A stretch of DNA of 12,167 nucleotides from Actinomycetes bacterium (GTDB lineage Bacteria; Actinomycetota; Actinomycetes; Mycobacteriales; Micromonosporaceae): NCBI GenBank assembly GCA_023437285.1, contig JAEZGP010000481.1, positions 1 to 12,167 on the forward strand. Reading direction: 5' to 3'. Every line of letters starts with the position of its first letter. Within the stretch, counting starts at the first letter, position 1. The notes below the pieces were generated by a model. The model did not search any database, was not told the origin of the DNA, and worked only from the letters and a program-made list of their open reading frames with translations. The position numbers and the translations under genes are program-made. Of this stretch, positions 1-6,600 are shown piece by piece.

Positions 1-186
1 TGCCTGGTGGGCGGGTGGCCCACGGACGACCACTGGGCGTGGACCATCCGGCGCACGTGCGGTTGCGCGAGACGTTCGCTGCCGAACACCCCGCACCACT
101 TCCCAAAAACGGTGTAACTCGGAGTGATGTAACGGTGGGTGAAGGGAGTCACCTTCCAGCCCACCCTTCCACTCCTCCTTTGCTCT

Positions 187-203
187 GCTTACTTCAAGTA
201 AGC
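187..203. repeat. Perfect 17-bp palindrome, candidate operator
   Basis: GCTTACTT-C-AAGTAAGC has 8-bp arms that are exact reverse complements around one central base. It lies in the A+T-rich part of the left intergenic region, about 400 bp upstream of the XRE regulator. A partly similar half-site, GGTAAGC, appears at 286-292. Size and symmetry fit a binding site for a dimeric regulator. Which protein binds it is unknown. Confidence 0.5.
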
Positions 204-409
204 GGCCATTTAATGGTTATTAATCAGGACAATAGGTCAAGGGTTGATCGAGGCTACCGTTACTCACTGCTACCGATGCGTATAGGTAAGCAAAGCAAAG
301 GGGCGGCGGAGGGTGGGGCGGCGAGGCGGATAAGTCACGGACCGTAGTCGATGGATTGTGATCCACGGAGCCTGTTGCGGGGGCCGGGGCAGAAATGGGA
401 ACGGGTGTC

Positions 410-429
410 GCGGCTGGCCGGTCAGCCGC
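410..429. other. Small GC hairpin
   Basis: GCGGCTG (410-416) and CAGCCGC (423-429) pair across a six-base loop. There is no T-tract on either side. It could be a weak terminator for either strand or chance structure in G+C-rich DNA. Confidence 0.25.
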
Positions 430-553
430 CGGGGGCGTCGAGGGGGTCGGCGATCGGGTTCGAAGGCTCCCGCGTTCCGGCGGGCTGGTCGGCGGCGGGG
501 CGAAGGTCTCGTCCGCGCCGCCGGTGGCAGTGGGGTAACTCACGCTAGCCGCA

Positions 554-573
554 GCAAGCGTTTTGCTTGCAAG
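554..573. promoter_or_regulatory. Inverted repeat overlapping the -35 of the regulator gene
   Basis: GCAAGC (554-559) and GCTTGC (565-570) form an inverted repeat with a 5-nt spacer. The right arm also belongs to a second palindrome, CTTGCAAG (566-573). The repeat covers the proposed -35 box of the downstream XRE gene, a position where a bound repressor would block RNA polymerase. Autoregulation by the XRE protein is the simplest inference but is not shown. Confidence 0.45.
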
Positions 574-595
574 AGTTAGCACCCGCTCGTAGCGT
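567..595 (+). promoter_or_regulatory. Leaderless promoter of the XRE-HbhA operon
   Basis: A -35 candidate TTGCAA (567-572) and a -10 candidate TAGCGT (590-595) are separated by 17 nt. The -10 ends 7 nt before GTG 603, which places transcription start at or next to the start codon. No Shine-Dalgarno sequence precedes that codon. This is the best-formed promoter in the window, since both hexamers and the spacer fit. Confidence 0.6.
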
Positions 596-602
596 TGATC
601 TC

Positions 603-995
603 GTGAGCGATCCCATGGACATCCCTCGCGACATCGGTGGGTTCATCCGCGACCTGCGCCGCAACGCGCGCATCTCGCTGCGTGAACTGGCCGACCGCGC
701 GGGCGTGTCCAACCCGTACCTCAGCCAGATCGAACGCGGGCTGCGTAAGCCGTCCGCTGAGGTACTCGGCCAGATCGCGAGCGCGCTGCGGGTGTCCACC
801 CCGCTGATGTACCTGCGGGCAGGCCTGCTCAACGAGAAGGACAGCCACGGCGTACTCGCCGCCATCGCGGCGGACGAGGAACTGACCTTGGCGCAGAAGC
901 AATCGCTGTCGCAGATCTACGAGACATTCCGTCGGGAGAACGCGCGGACGGCCGAGGATGCCGGACGCGCACACGACACGGAGGAGACGCCATGA
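603..995 (+). CDS. XRE-family helix-turn-helix regulator (Rv0474/MLDSR-like)
   Basis: A 130-residue DNA-binding protein. Residues about 11-70 form a lambda-repressor-type HTH_3 domain with the recognition-helix pattern VSNPYLSQIERGLRKPS and a following SAEVLGQIASALRV helix. The rest is a short acidic, helical C-terminal tail, probably for dimerisation. GTG 603 is chosen because a TAGCGT -10 element ends 7 nt upstream and there is no ribosome site. ATG 615 is the alternative and would lose only four residues. Its stop overlaps the start of the HbhA-like gene (ATGA, 992-995), so the two are translated together. In Mycobacterium the Rv0474 regulator sits beside hbhA, and in Rhodococcus the MLDSR regulator sits beside and controls the lipid-droplet protein MLDS. 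A similar autoregulatory pair is inferred here, with the inverted repeat at 554-573 as a possible target. Confidence 0.85.
   Translation: MSDPMDIPRDIGGFIRDLRRNARISLRELADRAGVSNPYLSQIERGLRKPSAEVLGQIASALRVSTPLMYLRAGLLNEKDSHGVLAAIAADEELTLAQKQSLSQIYETFRRENARTAEDAGRAHDTEETP
980..986 (+). promoter_or_regulatory. Strong ribosome binding site of the HbhA-like gene
   Basis: GGAGGAG lies 5 nt before ATG 992, inside the last codons of the regulator gene. It contrasts with the leaderless start of the upstream gene and suggests the second gene of the pair is made in larger amounts. Confidence 0.75.
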
Positions 996-1618
996 ACACC
1001 CGATCCAAGCTTCCCGCACCCGTGTACGCGGCGGCCGGTGCCGGCGAGTACGCGTACAAGCAACTGGTCGAGGTGACCGAGCGCCTCACCGCCGAACTGC
1101 CCGGCAAGGTCAGCCAGCTGCGCGCCGAGGCTCCCGAACGCGTCGAGCAGCTGCGCGCCGAGCTGCCCGCCAAGGTCGATCAGCTGCGCGCCGAGCTGCC
1201 CGCGAAGGTGGCGGAGCTGCCCGGCAAGGTCGCCGAACTGCGCACCGAACTGCCCGGCAAGGTCGCCGAGCTGCGTACCGAGCTGCCCGCCAAGGTGGAG
1301 CAGCTGCGCAACGAGCTGCCCGGCGCCGTCGGCTCGCTCGTGGCCGGCGCGGCGTCTCAGTACGCGAAGTTCGTCGCCCGCGGCGAGAAGGTCGTGGCCG
1401 GCAACGGCGCGACCGCCGACCGGCCGCACGTCGACCCGGCGGACGCGGCCGCCCTCGAGCAGCCCGACCCGGCGTCGGACACCGTGCTCATGGCCGAGCC
1501 GGTCGTCACCGAGCAGCCCGCCGTCAAGGCCCGCCCCACCCCCAAGGTCAAGCCCGCCTCCACCAAGCCGGCCTCGACGAAGCCCGCCGCCACGAAGCGC
1601 CCCCGCTCCGGCGCCTGA
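992..1618 (+). CDS. HbhA/MLDS-like amphipathic repeat protein
   Basis: A 208-residue soluble protein with no signal peptide or membrane segment. Residues 1-34 are a short helical lead. Residues 35-118 are eight consecutive units based on ELPxKVxxLRx: seven units of 11 residues and one shortened unit of 7 (68-74). A helix with SQYAKFVARGEKV follows (122-134), then an acidic linker (about 143-178). The tail is rich in Lys, Pro and Ala (179-206), with KPAS/T repeats. This matches the mycobacterial heparin-binding haemagglutinin HbhA: helical body, SRYNELVERGE-like segment and Lys-Ala-Pro tail, next to an XRE gene and DUF2516. HbhA binds heparin; the Rhodococcus relative MLDS coats lipid droplets and binds DNA through its basic tail. 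Eleven-residue periodicity is typical of amphipathic lipid-binding helices (apolipoprotein, synuclein). A role at lipid surfaces or in DNA compaction is inferred. Family placement rests on architecture and synteny because sequence identity appears low. Confidence 0.8.
   Translation: MNTRSKLPAPVYAAAGAGEYAYKQLVEVTERLTAELPGKVSQLRAEAPERVEQLRAELPAKVDQLRAELPAKVAELPGKVAELRTELPGKVAELRTELPAKVEQLRNELPGAVGSLVAGAASQYAKFVARGEKVVAGNGATADRPHVDPADAAALEQPDPASDTVLMAEPVVTEQPAVKARPTPKVKPASTKPASTKPAATKRPRSGA
1094..1345 (+). repeat. In-frame tandem 33-bp repeats
   Basis: Eight tandem units encode residues 35-118 of the HbhA-like protein. Seven are 33 bp and one (1193-1213, reading ELPAKVA) is 21 bp. The 21-bp unit looks like a 12-bp in-frame deletion of the LRxx part, or a shorter founding unit. 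DNA identity between units is high, for example CCCGGCAAGGTCGCCGA recurs. Recent expansion or contraction by slippage or recombination is likely, so repeat number may vary between strains. Confidence 0.8.
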
Positions 1619-1624
1619 TCCCCG

Positions 1625-1658
1625 CACGACAGGCCGGTCCGCGGGCCGGCCTGTCGTG
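1625..1658 (+). terminator. Intrinsic-type terminator hairpin after the HbhA-like gene
   Basis: CACGACAGGCCGG (1625-1637) pairs perfectly with CCGGCCTGTCGTG (1646-1658) around an 8-nt loop. It begins 7 nt after the TGA of the HbhA-like gene. There is no U-tract, as is common for high-G+C actinobacterial terminators. It separates the regulator/HbhA pair from the next gene, which has its own promoter element. Confidence 0.8.
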
Positions 1659-1715
1659 ACAGGCCATCCGATCAGGGCCGACGGCCCGAGCGAGGCGGTT
1701 GCGGCCCGGGATCGC

Positions 1716-1721
1716 TAAGCT
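1716..1721 (+). promoter_or_regulatory. -10 element for a leaderless DUF2516 transcript
   Basis: TAAGCT ends exactly 7 nt before ATG 1729, with no Shine-Dalgarno sequence between. No clear -35 is visible at 17-18 nt spacing. It matches the spacing seen before four other genes here. Confidence 0.5.
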
Positions 1722-1728
1722 GGCTGCC

Positions 1729-2037
1729 ATGGCGGCCGTTCCGATGTTCTACCAGGATGTCCAGGGTTGGGTAGCCCTGATCATCTTCCTGGTCACCGTG
1801 GTGCTTGAGCTCATCGCGCTGTTTCACTGCCTGGTGCAGCGCAAGGACGCGTTCACGGTGGTCGGTTCGATCCCCAAGTGGGGTTGGGCGCTGATCCTCT
1901 TCCTGTCCCTGCTCGTCACCCTCGTGCTGCGCTCGTCCATCCTGGCGTTCCTGGCGCTGACCGCCACGGCGTTCTACCTGCTCGACGTCCGGATCGGCCT
2001 GCGCGACGTGTCGGGCGGTTCCGGCCGCTGGCGCTGA
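1729..2037 (+). CDS. DUF2516 family membrane protein (Rv0476-like)
   Basis: A 102-residue integral membrane protein of unknown function. Hydrophobic segments lie at about residues 12-34 (WVALIIFLVTVVLELIALF), 51-67 and 68-86, joined by a short polar loop (QRKDAF) and ending in a charged C-terminal tail. Size and layout match DUF2516, whose mycobacterial member Rv0476 also follows hbhA. ATG 1729 is chosen because of the TAAGCT element 7 nt upstream; ATG 1744 is a possible alternative. A TTG at 1699 would add ten non-homologous-looking residues and is less likely. The gene ends 2 nt before the first ATG of the hydrolase reading frame. Confidence 0.8.
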   Translation: MAAVPMFYQDVQGWVALIIFLVTVVLELIALFHCLVQRKDAFTVVGSIPKWGWALILFLSLLVTLVLRSSILAFLALTATAFYLLDVRIGLRDVSGGSGRWR

Positions 2038-2039
2038 GG

Positions 2040-2930
2040 ATGGGTGCCCGCGACTTCCGCTGGCCGCCTCCACCGGGAGGGGCACCCGAGCGCTTCGCGC
2101 CGCGCAGCCGCGCCGAACCGGGCCGGCCCCTGCGGCCGTTGGCCGCGCCGACCCATCTCATGGACGTCGCCGGCACCACCCTGGAGTACCTCACCGCCGG
2201 CACGGGCCAGCCCGTCACCGTCTTCGCGCACGGCTTCGCGGGCGGCATCGCCGACACCCGCCCGTACGGCAGTTCGGTCACCGGTACGAAGGTGTTCTTC
2301 CAGTTCCGGGGGCACGGCCGCTCCGGCGCGCCGGCCGGCCCGTGGAGCTACGCCGACCTTGCGGGCGACCTGCGCGGCGTCGCCGACCGCTTCGGTGCCC
2401 GGCGCGCGCTGGGCGTCAGCCTCGGTGCCGGCGCGTTGACCCGGTTGCTCGCCCGTACGCCCGACCGGTTCGACCGGGTCGTGTTCGTGCTGCCCGCGGT
2501 GCTCGACGAGCCGCGCTCCGCGCACGCCGCCGACCGGACCCGCGCCCTGCTCGACGCCGTCAACGACGGCGACTAGGCCACCGCCACCGACCTGCTCGCG
2601 CAGGACATCCCGACCTCCGTACGCGAGTCGCCGGCCGCCTGGCAGTACCTGCGCGACCGGCTCGACCAGCTGTTCCGCGACGGGCTGGCGCCGGCCCTCG
2701 CCGACCTGTTCACCCAGCCCGCCGTCGCCGACCGTACGGCGCTGGCCAAGGTCACCGCCAAGGCGCTGGTCATCGGTTGCGTCGGCGACCGCGTCCACCC
2801 GGCCCGGGTCGCCGAGGCGCTCGCCGCCGCGCTGCCCGACGCGCAGCTGCACATCTACCCGCGCCCCGCCTTGTTGTGGAGCCAGCGGGCCGACTTGCGC
2901 CAGCGCGTGGCCGGGTTCCTCAACGACTAG
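2040..2930 (+). pseudogene. Alpha/beta hydrolase interrupted by an in-frame amber codon
   Basis: One reading frame of 297 codons shows an alpha/beta-hydrolase fold split by TAG at 2574-2576 (codon 179). The upstream 178 codons carry the oxyanion motif AHGFAGG (63-69), the RGHGRSG turn (90-96) and the nucleophile elbow GVSLG (125-129, Ser127). The downstream 117 codons continue without a frameshift through a cap helix and the strand-turn ALVIGCVGDRVHP, whose Asp250 is the expected catalytic acid. The usual catalytic His after the last strand is not evident: the sequence reads PALLWSQRADLR. The start may be ATG 2040, 2 nt after the DUF2516 stop, or ATG 2160 just before the fold begins. The downstream half keeps full coding bias, so the nonsense change looks recent; readthrough or a sequencing error is also possible. 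CAG to TAG is the simplest single change. The substrate is unknown. Confidence 0.8.
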
Positions 2931-2933
2931 GGT
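2928..2933 (+). promoter_or_regulatory. -10 element for a leaderless alaX transcript, overlapping the previous stop codon
   Basis: TAGGGT ends 7 nt before ATG 2941. Its first three bases are the TAG stop of the hydrolase frame. No good -35 is seen. It would give the editing gene expression independent of the broken hydrolase gene. Confidence 0.5.
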
Positions 2934-2940
2934 GAGCGCC

Positions 2941-3687
2941 ATGGGTGTGACGCATCACGGCCGGACGCACCGGCTCGACCTGTCCGACCCGACGCTGCGC
3001 GAGTGGGACTGCACCGTCGTGTGGTCCGACCCGTCCGACCCGGAGGCCGGCATCGTGCTCGACCGGTCGGCGTTCTACCCGGGCGGCGGCGGGCAGCCGC
3101 CGGACCACGGCGTACTGCTGTGGGAGGGCGTACAGACCCGCATCGTCGGCACCCGCAAGGGCGACGACCTCTACCTGCTGCCCGCGCCGGGCGACCCGAT
3201 CCCGCCCGCCGGCACGACGGTGGCCGGCGCCCTCGACGACACCCGCCGCAGCCTGCTCATGCGTACCCACTCCGGCCTGCACGTCCTGTGCGGGGTGGTG
3301 TTCCGAGACTTCGGCGCGCTCGTCACCGGCGGCAACATGGAACCCGGCGAGGCGCGGATGGACTTCAACCTCCCCGAGGTGCCCGCCGACTTCAAGGCCC
3401 GGCTGGAGGACCTCGTCAACGCCGAGGTCACCGCCAACCGCCGCGTCGACGTGAAGGTCCTGCCGCGCGAGCAGGCCCTCGCGCTGCCCGACATCATCCG
3501 TACCCAGTCCAACCTCATCCCCGCCGACGAGCAGGAGATCCGCATCGTCGACATCGTGGGGCTCGACGTGCAGGCCGACGGCGGCACGCACGTGGCGGCC
3601 ACCGGGCAGGTCGGCAAGGTGACCGTGGTCAAGGTCGAGAGCAAAGGCAAGGCAAACCGTCGGGTACGGGTAAAGCTCAGCGACTAG
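2941..3687 (+). CDS. alaX: Alanyl-tRNA editing protein, AlaX type
   Basis: A 248-residue free-standing homologue of the AlaRS editing domain. It hydrolyses Ser (or Gly) wrongly attached to tRNA-Ala in the cytoplasm. The N-terminal barrel carries the AlaX-M/AlaRS glycine-rich signature FYPGGGGQPPDHG (45-57). The metal site shows HSGLH (His110, His114) and DGGTH (213-217, His217). The classical motif is CGGTH, so the first ligand position is Asp instead of Cys, a substitution I believe is tolerated in part of the family. The length fits AlaX-M, without the extra C-terminal domain of AlaX-L. ATG 2941 is preferred over GTG 2932 because of the TAGGGT element 7 nt upstream. The stop codon overlaps that of the convergent HerA-like gene in a shared CTAG (3684-3687). 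Confidence 0.88.
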   Translation: MGVTHHGRTHRLDLSDPTLREWDCTVVWSDPSDPEAGIVLDRSAFYPGGGGQPPDHGVLLWEGVQTRIVGTRKGDDLYLLPAPGDPIPPAGTTVAGALDDTRRSLLMRTHSGLHVLCGVVFRDFGALVTGGNMEPGEARMDFNLPEVPADFKARLEDLVNAEVTANRRVDVKVLPREQALALPDIIRTQSNLIPADEQEIRIVDIVGLDVQADGGTHVAATGQVGKVTVVKVESKGKANRRVRVKLSD

Positions 3688-6600
3688 CGCCTGGTCCGCT
3701 CGATGACCTCCTCGGGGGTCAGGGGTGAGCGCGGGTGGTGGGTCAGGCACAACGGCGTGCGTACCTTGACGAACGAGAAGCCCTCGCCGGCCGCGTAGAA
3801 CTGGCCGCTGCGCAGGATGCCGATGTCGGGCACCCGGCCGTTCTTCGCGGCGGCCAGCTCCTTCGCGGCGTCGATCTGGGCCGGCGCGTTGAGCAGCCCG
3901 AAGAACTGGGTCGTGGCGTTGCCGGAGATCTGGTTGTGCAGCCCCTTCGGTGCCTGGGTCGCGAACACCAGCCCCAGCCCGTACTTGCGGGCCTGCGACG
4001 CGAGCGCGATCGAGCTGGCCGTGCACGGCGTGTTGCCGCCTGACGGGGCCAAGGTCTGCGCCTCGTCCATGACGAACAGCCCGCCCAGCGGCCGGTCGCC
4101 GGCCGGGTTGCGCTTGATCCAGGCGAACAGCGCCATCTGGAGCTGGTTGACGAAGCTCTGCCGCTGCTCGTCCGAGGTGAGCCCGACGAAACTGATCACG
4201 GAGACGCGCGCACGCTTGCCGGGCGGCGGGGTCAGCAGGATCCCCGGGTCTACCGGCGTCCCTGAGCCGCCGAACAGCGGGTCGTTGAACATGGCCGCCT
4301 TCAGCGTCTCGCCCGCGTCGTGCGCCAGCTTGGTGCCCTTGGCGAAGCTCGTCAGCTCCTCCGGTAGGTCGCTGAGCAGGTCGGCGAAGCCGCGCAGGTC
4401 GGTGTGGCCCTGCCGGGCATACCAGAGCAGCGCCTCCTTGAGCACCGCGCGGCCCTGGTCGTGCGCCTTGGTGCGACCGTCCACTTTGGCGCGCGGTGCC
4501 AGCGCGGCCACGGCCGCCTCGATCGCCTTGTCGAACTCATCGGCGTCGCCCAACAGCGGCCCGAAGTCGGGCAGCGGCTGGAACGCCAGCGGCCGGCCCG
4601 CGTTGACCCGGGGCGTCCAGACGACCACGTCGGTGTTGTCGAGGTAGTCGCGGGTCGCCTCCGCATCCTCGCCCACGGGTGGCTCGGGCCACGGGTCCCC
4701 GAGGCGGGCGAGATCGTTGTTGGGGTCCAGCACGATCGACGACACACCCTGGCGCGCGCACTCCTCGACGAGCCGCCGGATCAGTACCGTCTTGCCCGAC
4801 CCGGACCCCGCGAAGATCACCGTGTGCCGTCGCAGCGACTCCAGGTTCACCAGGAACGGCGCGTCGGTCTCAACGGTGCGCCCGAGACCGATAGCTGGTC
4901 CGAACGCAGCGGCGACCGGTTCTTCGCCGCGGACGGTCGGGCCACCCGTAGATGCCTTGCCGGCGCCGACCGTCCGGTCGTCCAGCACGCTGCTCAGGAG
5001 AACGGTCCGGCTCGCTGGCCGGCGGGCGACGAGCCACTCGCCGAAACCGGGCAACGGTCTGGCGCGCATGTCACGTAAGGCGGCGAAGACCTTGAGATCC
5101 CGCTCGTCAACCGACCGCACCAGGCCGCCAGCGGCGAGGAAAGACTCAACCGTCTCGGCCATCCGCTTGCCGCCCGGCCAGTTGCCGTTGCGGAGCAGCA
5201 CCAGGCGACGCTGCGGCAGACCCGCGTCGACACCCGCCGTCGTGCAGGCCAGGCGGATGCGGCTCATCGCGGCGTTCGCATTGGGGTGAGCGATCGCCCG
5301 GAACGCCCAGTGCGTCTCGTGGTCGGTGGCCTCGTCGATCACCTCGACCAGCCGGCCGTGCAGCGCCGGCTTGGTGCTGGGCAGCGGGTCGTGCTTGAAC
5401 GTGGTACCTGATGGAGCCTGCTCATCGATCCACGCGGCAAGGCCGGCCGCGAGCAGCGCCGGCATTTCAACGTCCTCGGTTGTGTGGTGCAACGCCCGGG
5501 AGACGTCCGCCTCGGCCACCAGTTCGGCAAAGCGCTCGTCCAGCGCGTCGAACTCCGAGAGCCGGGGCGGGTCAACTCGCTTCTGGACGGGTATGCCCTC
5601 GGTCAGCGACGTCAGTTCGGTCACCACGCCCGTACTCAGGCAGTGGGTGATGTGCTTGTCGATGCGGCGCAACAGGTTGCGCGGCGTGAAGTCGGGCGCG
5701 TCGGCGAAGGCCTCCGGCCGGATCGGCCACGTCGGGTACGGCGCGGAGTAGCGTTTTTCGTTGAAGCGGGCCGTGAACCGCTTCTCCACCAGCCGCTCGC
5801 CCAGTTCCCGGCTCGGGATGCGGCTCGGCAGGACGGTCTCCCGGAACCGGTCCAGCACCGGCGTCGGGGCGTACTTCTTCAGCAGGACGTACGTGTCGGG
5901 CAGGATCGACACGACGACGAGCGTGCGCAGGGTCACGTCGCGCAGGGCCAGCAGGCCGTCGGCGACCGGCCCGACGGCCGCTGCCTCGGCGTCCTCCAGG
6001 CCGCTGTCCTGCCGGGTGAAGTTGGCGTGCGAGAGCGCGAACAGCTGGTCGACCTGGTCCACCGCGATCACCGTGGGGCAGCGGGTCAGGGCCAGGAGGC
6101 GCGAGATGTCCTCGACGATCTCCTGTGGGTTGCGTGTGGCCGCGGTCAGCCCCCACGCGGCGCGCTCAGCCGGATCGCCCGGCACGGAGATGAGGTGTGC
6201 CAGGCCGACGTCCTGCGCCGCGAAGTCGGGCGAGCCGTAGAGCACCAACGCCCGGGCCGTGTCCAGGTACTGGAGTGAGGCCAGCCCCGCGTGCATGCGC
6301 AGCGCGCGTACGAATCGGTCGAGGAGTTCGCGCGTCAACGGCGCGGCTCCTGCCGCCGCGTCGCGCACCTCCGCCTCAACGCCGAGTGAGGCGGTGAGCC
6401 GGCGCATGAAGGTCTTGAGCTGCATGCCCCACGTGCTCGACCGCTGGGTCAGCCCGTCCAGGATTCCGATCGCCGTGTTTTCCCAGAACGTCTTGCCGCT
6501 CGTGACCTTGACGAGGAAGAAGTACCCACCGTCCTCGCGCTGGATCCGCTCGCGCACGGCTCCGAGCATGTGCGTCTTGCCGGACCCCGCCCGGCCCTCG

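Larger units (their letters stand above)
1..602. other. Gene-poor, partly A+T-rich upstream region
   Basis: I see no convincing gene here. The short open frames on both strands have poor codon bias and low-complexity Pro/Ser/Arg translations. Roughly 100-300 is clearly richer in A+T than the rest of the window, with runs such as TTAATGGTTATTAAT near 210-224. It contains a perfect odd palindrome (187-203), a short inverted repeat GGTGA-6 nt-TCACC (138-153), TGTAAC twice 15 bp apart (113-118 and 128-133), and GCTACCG twice 16 bp apart (253-259 and 269-275). From about 300 to 530 the DNA is G-rich and holds one small hairpin (410-429). The first ~90 bases have good G/C third-position bias when read leftward, so a minus-strand gene could begin near the left edge, but no good ribosome site supports it. 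The region most likely holds regulatory DNA for the gene at 603 and perhaps for a leftward neighbour. Confidence 0.6.

Noticed and set aside
1..88. Possible start of a leftward gene
   Set aside because: Minus-strand codons have good G/C bias, but fewer than 30 codons are visible and neither GTG nor ATG candidate has a clear ribosome site or -10 element.
15..347. Open frame of 110 codons, plus strand
   Set aside because: Crosses the A+T-rich island, has mixed third-position composition, no ribosome site, and a low-complexity translation without any recognisable motif.
448..472. tRNA-like T-loop GGGTTCGAAGG
   Set aside because: The flanking bases do not form the T-stem, and no acceptor, D or anticodon arms can be placed around it.
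220..582. Open frame of 120 codons, minus strand
   Set aside because: Pro/Ser/Thr-rich translation typical of a shadow frame, runs through the proposed promoter of the XRE gene, and has no start signal.
1974..2942. Minus-strand frame of 322 codons opposite the hydrolase
   Set aside because: Considered as an explanation for the interrupted hydrolase, but the translation is Gly/Gln/Val-rich with no fold signature, while the plus strand carries clear alpha/beta-hydrolase motifs.
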